NCBI GenBank assembly: GCA_951802195.1
Contig: OX637620.1
Span: 1,302,001-1,366,000, forward strand
Source of the DNA: Tausonia pullulans
Lineage: Eukaryota > Basidiomycota > Tremellomycetes > Cystofilobasidiales > Mrakiaceae
Direction: 5' to 3'
Length of the DNA stretch: 64,000 bases
The translations under genes were made by a program, and so were the position numbers. Position 1 is the first letter of the stretch; every line of letters begins with the position of its first letter. Under the pieces are notes generated by a model, which did no database searches, was not told the DNA's origin, and saw nothing but the letters and a program-made list of their open reading frames with translations. Shown one piece after another: positions 12,981-24,400 of the stretch.

Positions 12981-14222
12981 ATGCACTTTCCCACCCTCTC
13001 TGTCGCGGTCCTCACGGCCCTTTCCCTCACGGCTGACGTCGCCTGCGCTGGCGCGGCGACCCACAACCACCTCGCCGCCGGCCGTCGCCTCCATCCCCAG
13101 ACATCCCCCGATGACCTTGCCGCTCGCGCCACGTATACCGGCTGGACGTCCGTCTCCTCGTCTACTAACGCCAAGCTTGAGAAGGTCACCCTCTCCGAGG
13201 CGATCAAGGCAACCAAGGGTTCAACGCCCGCCATCACCGCCTCGCCCGATGGGACCAAGGGCCTCACGTGCGAGTATCAGCCGGGCAAGCTGTCGTCCTC
13301 GAACGGGTGGAGCTATTACGCGAACCTCGGCAAGGAGGATGGTCTCGCCGCTGCCCAGGAGGCCACGCTCACGTACAAGGTCTACTTCAAGGAGGGCTTC
13401 GACTGGGTTAAGGGCGGCAAGCTCCCGGGTCTCTATGGCGGTCTCAATGGGGACGTCTACGGCTGCTCTGGCGGCGAACAGGAGAAGCGGGGTAAGTCGT
13501 CCTCCTGTCCACGCTCAGAGTGACACAAGATGGCGGGATGTGGGAGACAGAGACAAGCGAAGCGCTGGCAAGCGGCCAGTCCTTGCAATCGGCACGTCGC
13601 ATCTCCTACTCTCACTCCGCATCTTGTGACACCTTTTGCCATCTCACTCTGCATGTCGTGCGTCTCGAGCTAATCTGTCCTTTTCTTTCTTCTCTCTTTT
13701 TTTTTCTCACTCGCCCTAGGGAACTGCTTCTCCCTCCGTCACATGTGGCGCACCAACGGTGACGCCGAGGTCTACACCTACCTCCCCCTCTCCGTCATCA
13801 ACCTCAACGCCTGCAAGGCCTCCGGCGCTAACGCCGAATGCTCCAACCCGACGTACGGTCTCTCATTCGGCCGAGGTAACGCCCGGTTCACCTCTGGGGA
13901 GTGGATCACTATCAAGCAGACGGTCCGGCTCAACGATGTCGGTCAGAACAACGGGTTCTTCAAGATGTCGATCAACGGCAAGGAGGTCATCTCGAGCGAC
14001 ACTCTCAAAATCAGAGTCCACAACGCAACGACGTTCATGGGCATCATGATGTCGACGTTCTTTGGTGGCTCGGATGCGTCTTGGGTCCCCACGACCAAGC
14101 AGCAAGCGTGGTTCAAGGACTTTACCCTCTGTGAGTGGTTTGGCTCGCTTATTTCCTGCTGCTGTCTGTTCCACGATTGACTTTGTTCTTCCCTCCCTCC
14201 CTTCCTCACAGCCTGGGCCTGA
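12981..14222 (+). CDS. Secreted polysaccharide lyase family 14-like protein
   Basis: Three exons (12981-13491, 13720-14130, 14212-14222) join in frame to 310 residues. The start at 12981 opens a signal peptide (MHFPTLSVAVLTALSLTADV, then ACAGA). The mature part matches fungal PL14-like glucuronan/alginate-lyase-type proteins: LTYKVYFKEGFDWVKGGKLP, GLYGGLNGDVYGCSGG, NCFSLRHMWRTNGDAEVYTY, GNARFTSGEWITIKQTVRLN, TTFMGIMMSTFFGGSDASW, AWFKDFTLSWA at the end. The fold is expected to be a concanavalin-like beta sandwich that cleaves uronate-containing chains by beta elimination; the substrate is unknown. The last exon is only 11 nt. It lies next to a capsule-type mannosyltransferase in the same orientation. 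Confidence 0.9.
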
Positions 14223-14859
14223 TTGCCTCCGTCTTTCCCCCCTTCATGACCTCTTCTCGTTTTTAGTCTCGTCACGTTTTCGGTCGGCTTGTTTCTTCTT
14301 CCCTTCGGTCATCGCTCGTCTGCGACAGTGTGGCCGTAGGCCGTAGAACCCCCCCCCCCCTCCCTCTTTTTCACGCAAGCGGCTGTGCCTCTTTCCCATC
14401 CTCTTTGACTCCTCCCCCTCCTCCCCCCCACGCACCCTTTTTCCCCCCCCCCTGCTCGTCCATTTTCATCCCTCGATATGCATGCGCCTGCCCATGGACA
14501 CGCCTTCCAGTTTCGCCCAGGACCCCCAGTAGGAAGGTGACAGCCGGCACGGCCCGGCAGAGCAGGGGCAGGGTCCGCGTCTCCCTCACCGAACCGGGGT
14601 TCGGGGTTCGGGGTTCCTTCAAAGGCGGCGGCGATGAGGGGACGACGAGAGGAGCACAACGCGCGACGCTTCGACGAGGGGCAGGTGTCTGGAAACTGGT
14701 GATGGGCCGGAGGAACCACGAGTGGACGACGGCTCTAGGGGGTGTGAGATACAGCCAGGGGGGGGGAGGAGGGAAAAAAAGGAGGAAGAGGAGAAAGGGC
14801 AAGTGGCACAATCGTCCAAGACTAAATGTACGCCGGGAACAACGCCGTCGACGCAGAGC
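14223..14859. other. 3' flank of the lyase gene
   Basis: It contains two C runs (14349-14360 and 14443-14452) and a purine-rich stretch near 14756-14800. I see no gene. Confidence 0.5.
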
Positions 14860-15470
14860 GAGACCAACATGCCACGCTCAGAGCACGAACGTTTGGTAGA
14901 TTCCGATACCACTTTGAGTCGCCCATGAGCTGGCTTTGCCCCCAGCGAGAATTGTATCGATGGAGAGGACGTAGCAGGAGAACAGGGGCACCAAAGCTGG
15001 CATATCGGAAGCATTTCTCAGCGTGGCAGAAGCATGCTCGTGCGAAGAGCAGTCCAACGTACTCACACGGATCACTCAGACAGCATTGAGGACTACTCCC
15101 TCTCCAATCGACCAGATGCTCAACTCTAAGGATACTGTTGTTGTTCCACTTGCGAAGCGACTGATAGATGGCACCCGCACCCCCATGGTTGACGTCAGCC
15201 ATATAATCGACGCCGGAGTAGAAAGATCAAGTTATCAGAGCTGTCTTGATGAAGAGAAGAACACCGAGCTTGGATCAAAGCGATATCTATCGCTAGTATC
15301 TCTCTGCAAGCATTCCCACCCAACTACAACTAGAATAACACACTTCAGAAATATGAGAATCGGGTTCGCGTGAGCTGCATTCAAGCGATGCGTAGCAGCG
15401 GCCAGCGCAATGCGCCGATGAATGAGCCATCGCGGGTTGTGAGTGGAAATGAGGATCCATCGGACGCAAA
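14860..15470 (-). pseudogene. Decayed partial copy of the adjacent secreted-protein gene
   Basis: On the minus strand, the peptide SIWSIGEGVVLNAV then a stop (about 15103-15147) closely matches SIWSIGEGGGLNAV in the gene just upstream. A second block (about 14880-15010), FSCYVLSIDTILAGGK, matches SFCYSPTLDRIYALGKGG of the last exon of that gene in the same order. Weaker likeness reaches towards 15370. The copy lacks a start and signal peptide, and the first block ends in a stop where the parent continues WINKDS. It is best read as a tandem duplication of the 3' half that has drifted. The boundaries are approximate. A functional spliced gene is not excluded but I could not build one. Confidence 0.5.
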
Positions 15471-15509
15471 TTGAAAATTGCAGAGGTCTTGACATGGAAA
15501 GGTATTCTT

Positions 15510-16720
15510 CTATTCACTGATGATAGATGGAGTTGATAATGGAAAATGAATGCCCAAAGAACGAAGGCCAATCGATGTGGATCGACTAGACGGAGTGGCT
15601 GTGAAGCATGAGCCGGCGGATATTCTTGGCTTCAGAGTACGTTGGTCACATTTGAAGGTGACCAAAACATCGCAACCAGTGCCTCCCTTGCCAAGAGCGT
15701 AAATACGGTCCAGCGTCGGGGAGTAGCAGAAGGACAAGGGCGCCGCAGCTGACATTTGGTGGGATGATTAGTAAAGCGGACGATTACGAGAAGAAAGGGC
15801 GTCAGGCTCACTAGAATCCTTGTTTATCCAAACAGCATTGAGTCCTCCTCCCTCCCCGATCGACCAGATGGACGACTCTGATGCCACAAGCGTGTTCTCG
15901 CTATTGGGACCCCCCTGACTGACGGCTCCCGCGGCTGTCTGCGAAACGCCAGCCACGGACGCAGCTCTTCGAAAACATGATATTTCAGAGGGATGGAGTG
16001 ACAGAAGACGTGGGTTTACTCACAAGGAGGATGAAGATATGAGGTCGCCGCCGATCACGCCGAGGAAGCGCCCAGCGAATCTGCTATCAGTTGTCGTCTG
16101 CAGGGCTATGAGGTGAGAAACAAAGCCCAGAGGGGAACACTGTAGCACTGCATTGAGTAAGCTCTCGACCCACTTGGATACTGATATCTGCCTTCGTCGT
16201 TCCGGCAGTAAAGGTTGGGGTGGCGAAGACAAAACTGGTCGCCGCAGTTCCCTTGACACCGACGTAGCCAGTCGTATAACCCGTGGTAGGTGCCACTTTC
16301 AGCAGAATAAGGGCAAAACATCAGGCCATTAACGGTGATCTTAGACAGGGCATCAAACATGAACATACGATAGCCGAGAAAGCTTCCGTCCGAGTTGATG
16401 ATGCGGATTCGACCACGAGTTGCAGGGTCCGGGGAGGGCATAGCCTCTGAACAGCAGAGAGGGAGGATCCGGTGAGAAAGGAACGAACAGGAGTAGGAAA
16501 GATCACCGGTGCAAAGGCATGCGGGCAAGCCGTACGAACCTCGGGCCCGGAACGCTCGTCTCTTCGGAGCAGCAGGGAGCAGACCTCTTTGAAATCTCTC
16601 GCCGTTAGAGAGAGGGCGCTCCAGACCAACCACAGGATTGGCAGTGACGGTGAGGAGCGCCGCCGAGGCCGACGAAATGAAGGGGAGGAGGAATGCCCAG
16701 GCGAGGAAGGACGGGCGCAT
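15510..16720 (-). CDS. Small secreted protein, basidiomycete-type
   Basis: The start at 16720 opens a clear signal peptide (MRPSFLAWAFLLPFISSASA). Next comes LSNGERFQRGLLP, which I recall as a motif (NGER-x-x-RGL-x-P) near the N-terminus of many basidiomycete secreted proteins. After an intron comes RGRIRIINSDGSFLGYLA, then GYVGVKGTAATSFVFATPTF, SIWSIGEGGGLNAVWINKDS and PLSFCYSPTLDRIYALGKG, a beta-rich pattern of that family. Five exons were inferred. The intron at about 16296-16367 removes an otherwise open stretch; its GTATGT donor joins the two conserved halves in frame. The C-terminus is uncertain: the last exon reads to TAG at 15510, longer than I expect after the LVTFK motif, so a further intron is possible. 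Function is unknown. A decayed copy of the 3' half lies directly downstream. Confidence 0.72.
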
Positions 16721-17742
16721 GCTGAAGGGGAAGTGTCGTGTATGTTGCAGGGAAGGAGGAAGGATGTTGGCTTTTTAGAAGCACCGACGCAGAGGGACAC
16801 TTTTCCACGCAGACAGTACCTACGCCAGGATCTGCGGTCAGTCAAGCGGACCTCCTCAATCTAGGCCCCTGTGGTGATGTTGAAGTGCACGGGGGAACCA
16901 CAACGAGGCCAAAGCGTGCGGATCTGCACACATCTCTTCCTCTTTCGCAGTCCTCTTCACGACTTTCAGCCCAGTTGTCGTCATATTTACGATGCACTTA
17001 AAGGGATATGATAGCTGGCTCTCTGAACTGCGATGCTCAAGACCTAATCGACGTCCGCATCTAAGGCCCTGGAGGACTGGGAGTCTGGGCTCTTAAAGAC
17101 TCCGTCAGATGGACAATCGATGCAACCCCACGCCATGCACCCCAGCTTCGACCACTTCCACTCATGCTCTCCCATGGATGCTCAGTGAAGCACTCAGAAG
17201 GTTGACAGACTGTGCACATGTGGAGCGACGATTAAAAGCGACACGTTTGGGTCAAACGAGCTTCTTCAAATTCCAAGCCCAAAAGCCGGCGCGTGTACTT
17301 GCCCGCGACGACGCGACTTAACGATACGAGCTCGCCAGGATCTTTCGCTTCTCGTTTCTAAGAGCTCGAGAGCCGCGTGACCAGCTGGGCGGAAAAGGCT
17401 GGACTAGAGCGGAGACAAGGCCGGCGTTATTCTGCTGAACAGCGGTTGTTTTGTTGAGCCTTTGTAGGAAGTCAGGCGAGCGAGGCATCATATGTGTGTT
17501 AGGCACAAGGTGCTAAAGATAAAGGTGTCGATCTGTCAATGAGCGATAGTGGTCGCAAGTCTAGGGAGTCAGCAGGCGGCCGTTGCCGAAGTAAGGTGAG
17601 CTCGGAGGAGCCCGATCTGCGTTTGAGAAAGACGCAATCGCTGCTCTCTCTCGTTCTCGTCCCAACCGCCATCACCCTCTCTGTCCTTCTTCTTTCCAGA
17701 TCTCACTTCTTTATCTTCGCCAGCAGCCAACTCGCGAGCAAG
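16721..17742. promoter_or_regulatory. Divergent spacer, secreted protein / glutathione synthetase
   Basis: About 1 kb between two outward-facing starts. An open frame that begins at ATG 17539 runs in phase into the glutathione synthetase start at 17743; I treat it as leader (see findings). From about 17630 the + strand is CT-rich. Nothing else is recognised. Confidence 0.5.
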
Positions 17743-19716
17743 ATGGCGTCTTCCTTACCATCGTGGCCCCCAGCTCTCCCGTCCGCCCAGGTCGAGCACC
17801 TTACCGGCCTCGCCCTCGACTACGCACTCTCCCACGGCCTCATCTACCGGCCTCCCTACCCAGCCAACTCGACGACGCCGCTCTCAGCGTCGGCCATTTC
17901 GGCACCTATTTCGCTCTTCCCCTCGCCCTTTCCGCGGGACCTCCATGCCCGGGCACTCCGTGTCCAGGAGCTCTACAACGAGCTCTACGCGCGCGTCACG
18001 CTCGACGAGCCCTGGCTCGAGGACGTCGTCAAGGGCTGCTTCTGGGGCGAGGACGGCGGGGATGACTTTATGCGGAACCTGTGGAAAGGATGGACCGAAG
18101 TTCGCAAACAGGGTGTTACACAGGTCCGTCTTTTGCTGACTGAGAGAAGAGAGACGCGTCGACGTTTTCGCGCCAGCTGACCAACAGAGCTGTCTCGTCC
18201 TTCTCCAGCCATTGCACCTCCTTCTGGCCCGGTCCGATTATCTCGTCCACGAATCGGCGGACGAGCCGCTTACCATTAAGCAGGTCGAATTTAATACCAT
18301 CTCCTCGAGTTTCGGCTCTCTCAGCCAGCAGGTCCGAGGTCTTCACCGGTGCGTTCAGCGTCCTCACGCGCGCGCCCTTCCTTCAAGGACGAATGGCCTG
18401 ACGTGGCTTGAGAGTTCCCCTCAGATACCTCGCCCTCCAGACGGGATACTTTGGCGCCTCGCCTCACCTCAAACCGGAGAACCTCCCTTCCAACTCGCCG
18501 ATCGTCGGACTCGCTAAGGGCCTCGCTGAGGCGCACAAGGCATTCGCCGCTCCCGCGTGAGTGCTGCGCAGGCGATGCATGCTTGCATAGACAACTGAGT
18601 AACGATGCTTTCACGTGTAGCGCGTCCATCTTAATGGTCGTCCAGGATGGCGAGCGCAACGCGTTCGACCAGCGCTGGCTTGAGTACGAGCTCCTCGAGA
18701 CGTGAGTCGCCACGAACGCACGAGAGAAAGAGAAAGAGAGAAGTAAACTGTGCATCCCATCCAGGCACGGCATCCAATCTCATCGAGCGTCCCTCCAGAC
18801 CCTCGCGTCAACCGCAACCATCACCTCCTCCGGGACGCTCCTCTTCACGCCTCCCCACTCGCCCGCGGCTGAGCCCGTTGTCATCTCCGTCGTCTACTAC
18901 CGTGCGGCCTACACTCCCACCGACTACCCTTCCGCCATCGAATGGGCAACCCGGACCAAGCTCGAGCGCTCGACGGCGATCAAGTGCCCCACGTACGCGC
19001 TCCAGCTGTCCGGATGCAAGAAGGTCCAGCAGGTTCTCGCGATGCCGGGCGTTCTCGAGCGGTTCCTCGGGAGCGAGGCGGTTTCTCCTGGCGCAAAGGG
19101 TGGGAAAGCTTATTCAGTGGAGGAGATTGCCGAGTTGAGGGAGAGCTTCATGGGGCTTTGGCCTTTGGGGGATGGGACGGAGCTCAGTGAGGAAGGTGAA
19201 CGGCTCGTGAGGGAGAGCAATGGTGGGGAGGGTTACGTGCTTAAGCCTCAGCGGGAGGGAGGGGGCAACAACGTATACAACGGGGACATTGGGCCATTCC
19301 TCGCCCAGCTCGCCGAGGAGGACAAGTGAGTTCCGCTTGCCCTTCTTCATACCCCATCCTCAGGTTTACTCATCATCTCTCTCCCTCTCTCCCCCAGGCT
19401 TCTCTCTGCCGGCCAGCCCCCAGCAAAGTCCGCGTACATCCTCATGTCGCTCATCACGCCGCCCCCGTCCCTTCAGAACGTTCTTTTGCGATCCGTCTCC
19501 TCACCGCCCAACTCCCCCTCCAATGACCATGCCGCGGTCCTCAAGGACGTTATCTCCGAGCTCGGCGTCTACGGTGTCGCGCTCTTTGGACCCGAGCGGG
19601 GGACCATCTACAACGACGGCGAGGTTGGGACGCTCTTGAGGACCAAGGGAAGGGAAAGCGATGAGGGAGGGGTGGCTGTCGGGTTCAGTGTGCTCGACTC
19701 GGTCGTGCTGGTCTGA
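17743..19716 (+). CDS. GSH2: Glutathione synthetase
   Basis: This is the ATP-dependent enzyme that joins gamma-glutamylcysteine and glycine, the second step of glutathione synthesis, in the cytosol. About 520 residues over six exons match eukaryotic GSH synthetase from end to end: FFYGE-equivalent N-terminal helices (LHARALRVQELYNELYARV), LARSDYLVHES, IKQVEFNTISSSFG (substrate-binding region), LMVVQDGERNAFDQRWLEYE, VVYYRAAYTPTDYPS, RTKLERSTAIKCPTYALQLS, the glycine-rich ATP loop (YVLKPQREGGGNNVYNGDI) and the C-terminal SELGVYGVALFG. It ends VVLV at TGA 19714-19716. I chose ATG 17743 because the conserved domain begins a few residues later; an in-phase upstream ATG at 17539 would add 68 residues with a hydrophobic stretch. 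It converges with the next gene. Confidence 0.95.
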
Positions 19717-20023
19717 GTGGGGGAACGATCTTGAGGGCTCTCAGACTTGAGGGCCAGACAACGGGGAGAGATGCAAGGATTTGGAATAAAGTTGGGGTGG
19801 GAAAGAACCCGGAGCAATTGGATAGATGGATTGGAAAATGCTAAAGGACTCTCCAGAGAGAGAGATGGATTGATAGGGGGTTGGGGGGGGGAGAGGATTC
19901 GTGACAAGCGACGCCGGCTTTCGCAAGGAAGCTACCGCAGAGATGGCGTGTAAACAGTGTGAGTGCGCATGCGCGAAACGCAGGCGCGTTGCACTCACCT
20001 GAACACGCTCTTTCGACGATCTT
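19717..20023. other. Spacer between convergent genes
   Basis: This is the 3' flank shared by glutathione synthetase and the coiled-coil gene. No gene or strong structure is seen. Confidence 0.5.
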
Positions 20024-20831
20024 TCAGAGCTGCTGCTTCGCCCTCAGCACCTGTTCCCGCTCCTCCGCCGCTGCAAGCCTTTCACAACAAAACGAGGTGC
20101 AACAGGGGGTTGTGCGTGGCGTGTGTCAGCTGATGGAACTGTACCCTCGTTTCGAACCCGCCCAGTCTGACGCAACTGAAAAGCAGGCGCGCGAACTCAC
20201 CTTGCCTCGAGCTCCTCGAGTTCCCGGGCGAGCTTGGACGAGTTGCTCTTTCTGTTTTTGGGGGCGAGAGGGAGGTGTCAGTCGCAAGCAGGCGGAAGAG
20301 ATGACGAGGGATGGTGATGCAGGAAGGGGCGGCCGAGAGAGGCGGGCTGAGCGATGATGACGCTTGTCCTCTCTCTCAGTGTCCGTTGGTTCGCTCCATC
20401 GCTAGCTCCCTGGATTCTCCATCCATCTCTGCGATGATAGGAGGTTGGCCTAGGCGAACGCAACGCAGATTCCCTTCCCTCCTGTCTCTCCCTCTCCATC
20501 CATCTCGATACACAGGAAGCAACACGCACCTCTCCTTCAGCGCCTCCTCTGCATCCTTCAGCTTGCCGATGGCCGCCTCCGCCTCTTCCCCACCACCTGT
20601 ACCTGCACCCGCACCAACGGCCACACCAATGGCAGGCGACGAAGGGCTTGAGGCATCCGAGGAGAGGAGCCCGCCCCAGTTGTCCCGAGCGCCAGCGGCC
20701 GAGGCCGAGGTCAAGCCGGTGCCGGCGAGGGAGGCGAGCCGCGGGGGATGAGCGCTCGTTGCGAGAGGGACAGAGCTGTGGGAGGAGGAGGACGGCTCGG
20801 TGTCGTGGCTGGGCGTGTAGGTCGAGGCCAT
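20024..20831 (-). CDS. Small Ser/Ala-rich protein with a C-terminal coiled coil, unidentified
   Basis: Three exons join in frame to about 135 residues. The first (from ATG 20831) is Ser/Thr/Pro/Ala/Gly-rich (MASTYTPSHDTEPSSSSHSS) and ends in EEAEAAIGKLKDAEEALKER. The second gives RKSNSSKLARELEELEAR and the third LAAAEEREQVLRAKQQL and a stop. The joined C-terminal half has the heptad pattern of a coiled coil, and its continuity over both introns is the main evidence for the gene. No catalytic motif is seen and I do not recognise the family. The third exon is open in another frame up to a GTGAGT donor near 20000, so a different 3' end is possible. Confidence 0.55.
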
Positions 20832-21431
20832 AGCTGGCTGAGGGAGAGAAGTTGAGATCGAAGGGTAGAGAGGGTGGATGATTGTTGGAGAGCGAGGGAG
20901 AGGCGTCCCGAGCGAGGCGACAGAACAAGGGGTTGGGAGGTTGGGGTGGGGGGGAAGGGGGATGGGGGGATCCGGATGCCAGAGTGAGGAGAGTGCCTGG
21001 CTAACGACGGACAAGCACCCCTGATTCTCAGCCGTTCGAGATCGAGGGTTCTGCCCTAGTCGACGGCAAGCGAGCGATGAAGAGTTGACTGTCGTGCTTG
21101 CTACCCCTGACTTGATGTAGTAGCATCACTCTCTCACGTTGTCATCCAGGCGGAAGAAGAGCGATAGATGAACATCGCAGTCGAAAAAAGTTCCAAAGAG
21201 AGAATGACAAAGGAGTCCCAAATCAACTATATTAGGATTTTTTACGGTCGATAAGAGGTGGTGGATGCATCTGTTTCGAATGAGAAGAAGATTACAGCAG
21301 AAGAGAAGAAGGCAAACAACGAGAGAGAAAGGGGATCCGAACAAAAACAAAGAAAACATAAGAACGAAAAAGAGAGAGAGAAAAAAAAAAAAAAAAAAAA
21401 CAAGCAGAATAGGAAAATGGGAAAAGTAACA
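20832..21431. other. Spacer between tandem minus-strand genes
   Basis: Holds the 3' flank of the MYB gene and the promoter of the coiled-coil gene. A purine-rich stretch (21260-21420) includes an A20 run at 21381-21400, which is a T run on the transcribed sense of the MYB gene just past its stop. Confidence 0.5.
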
Positions 21432-24400
21432 TTATCGCCTAAGGAGCGGTCCGTTCGGGTCGAGCGTCGCCGCCCGCTCGATGAGACCCGCAAGGATTGA
21501 GGCTGGCACAAGTACCATGGGCGTCGGACCGCGGTTGATTTCCTCCTGGGGGCGGGGATCGAATCTTAATGATGAAAAAAGACGTGGTCAGCGGTTGGGG
21601 ACTACAAGAGCAATGGTGCACAAGCGACGACTCACGTCATATACGGCAGGACAGTCTGAGGGAGCGGGAATGCATGCGTCGACGCAGCGGGAGCGGGGGC
21701 AGTGCCCGCTCCAGTACCTCCAGCAGCAACACCCGAGAGCGAGGGCATCGATGTCGACGGCGTGGGGAACGGTTCGTTCGTGTAGCTCGCGTGCGAGTGG
21801 TCCGACGGCGCAGGGTGAGGCGAGTCGTAAATCGGAGAGAGGTGGTTGTTTTGGAGCGCGATTGCGGCTGTTCGGGACGGGCCAGAGGCGCCCGGGGCCG
21901 AGGTCGAGGATAACGAAGACGCCCCAGGAAGCGCGGCGTGGAACGACGAAGGCAACTGCGACGACGAGGGGTTCGAAGGAAGCTGGCGTGTGTCGTTTGC
22001 GGACTGCCCGGGCGGGCTCGGGTCATCGAGGTTCAAGTGAGGGGGCGGAGGCGGGAGAAGGTGCTGGTAGAGATGCCTCGTGGGAGAAGGCGGGGCCGAA
22101 AAGAGACCGGCCTCCCAGGCACCCGTAAAGACGGGCGAGTTGAGGGCCGTCGGCGGAAGCGAGGCACCCGGGTGGTGGAGCGAGCCGAGGAAGGCCGCCA
22201 TCCAATTGTTGTCACCAGCGGAGTGGTTTGAGGGCGTGGCAGTGTTCTCTTCGATGGGCACAGGCGGGTGCAGGCCCGATGCGGGCTTGTTCATGCCTGC
22301 AGCACCGAGAGCGGCTCCACTGAGGCCTCCATTAGCTCCATTCGCGACAAAGTTGGCGTCCGAGGCAGGCGTCGCCATCGAGTCGAGTGTCGTTGCAGGC
22401 GAGGTCCCCGACTGAGACGGCGTCGCCACCGATGAGGGCGAGAGCGTCGTCGAACTCGTCTGCCGCCGGACGGGTCGATCCCCAGAGGCATTGTTATTAG
22501 TGTTGGTGGTCGTATTGTTGGCAAGGAGATGCGCGAACGGGTCGAGGCGACCACCGTCAAAGGTAGAGCGCTGGCCGCCGGATCCCGCTGCTGTGGACGC
22601 GCCAGGGTTGCTGATGTTGCTTCCGTCGCCTGCCTTGCCGCCTACTCGGTCGCCCGGAAGCGGATGACTGCCGTCGAGTGCTGGCGATGGCTGCTGGAGG
22701 CCTTGCGAGAGCTGCATATAAGATGGTAGGGGGGCTGGAGCGTGATTCTTGTGGCGGCCTCCTCCGGGCGAGTTTGGGAAGAGGTCGAGCCCAAAGCTCG
22801 AGTGGAGCGACGCGTCAAGGCCCGCGAGCGGCTGATGATGACTGTGAAGGTCGTGCGTTGGCGATGGGAGACGCCGGGAGGAGTCGAGCGAGTGGTGAGA
22901 AGAGAAGGCGGAGCTGTGGTGGTGGTTGAGGAAGTCAAAGGGCGGCTGATGCTGCGGAGAGGACTGGTGGTGCGAGAAGAGGTTGTGGTGGTTGTTGAGA
23001 TGAGGCGACGCCAAGGAGGACTCGACGTCGGCAGTAGAGCTTCTGGTCTTGGTCTGGCGGTCCCTCGAGGCGGCGTCCTCGGCGCGCTTGCGCTTCTTTT
23101 GGCTCTCGCCAGCAGCCGTGCCCGCGCCTGTTGAGCTACCGGCCGACATGGAACCGTTGTCCTGATCCTGGCTGTGGGCTCTTCGTCCCCGACCTCCATC
23201 AGGCAGCTTGCGGGTCCCTCCAGCGTTGCCTCCGACAATACGCTTCTTCTCCTCAATGGCCTCGAGCTCCGAGGCGATGAGCTCGTCACCCTTGAACTTG
23301 CGCCACCGGTTTCGGCAGCAGAGACCCGTCCGACCGGGAATGGATCGGGCGATGAGCTGCCAGCGGGGCCCGTTGGCCTCGTACAGGGCAAGAAGCTCGG
23401 CGTCCTCCTCTTTGGTCCACGGCAGGCCCTGGGAGATGGGAATAAGGGATACGCGGCGCGGTTTGAGATTGCGTTAGGACGAAGGTTGAAGCAGGGGCAG
23501 GCGAACAAGCTGCGGGTGGCGGGCAGGGGGGGCTCCATGGAAAAAGAGTGGTTGTGTATGTGTGGGACTCACCTTGGAAAGAGACGGGTCGAGAACCTCC
23601 TTCCATCGCTTCGCACACTGGTCATCCTTTCTGCCGGGAATTTGTTTCGCAATCTGAATGAGGAGGAAGGGGAAGAAGAAGGAGTGGAAGGTGGAGGAGG
23701 GGAGAGAGAAGGGGCTGAGAGTGAGTAAATGGGCGGAAAGCAAACGGAGATCTCCAACGTGGATGCGCGCGACGGGGGGATACAATAGCCGAATCGGCAG
23801 AAGAAGGGAGGAAGAGGAGAGAGGAGAGGAGAGGAGATATGAGACCCTCAATTGAACCCCAAGGCGCGCGCGAGTCGCTGGTGCTTCCGCGCAACCCCTC
23901 GATCGAAGGACGAGGGGGGCCCCGAAGGGAGGGAGGGGGAAGCGAGGCCGCCGCGGCGAGTCCTGCGCCCACCCATCGCCGGTTCCAGCCATGGCCAGTC
24001 GCTCGGTGACTCCCACACCACACAGCCGCCGACAAGAGCCATGAAGGGCCAGCAGTGAGGATGGAGGGGGAAGAGAACGATGAAGTGACAATGAAGAAAG
24101 ATGGGAGAAGCAAGGGCCGCACCTGGTACCAGACGGGGCCTAGCTTGTCGAGCCACTCGAGTAGCAGTTGGTCCTCCTCCTTGCTCCACCGCCCCTTCTT
24201 GAGGTCTGGCGCGAGAGAATGGAAGTAGCGCTTGCGGCAATCCTGAGGGGGCAGGCCGAGAGGAGAAGGGGAGGAGGGGGGGAAGACGATAAGAAGGAGA
24301 GGAAGGTTGTCATTGTAAGTGACTAGAGTTCGGAAGACCGCACGAAGGCGGTAGAGACAAGAAAGGAAGGGGTGAGCCCAGGAACAAGGGCCGACGACTC

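Noticed and set aside
20110-20170. B-box-like GGTTCGAAAC on the minus strand
   Set aside because: It lies inside an intron of the coiled-coil gene, the flanking T-stem does not pair, and no A box precedes it.
21381-21400. A20 run as a possible retroposed poly(A) tail
   Set aside because: No element body, target-site duplication or gene copy adjoins it; it sits in a purine-rich 3' flank of the MYB gene.
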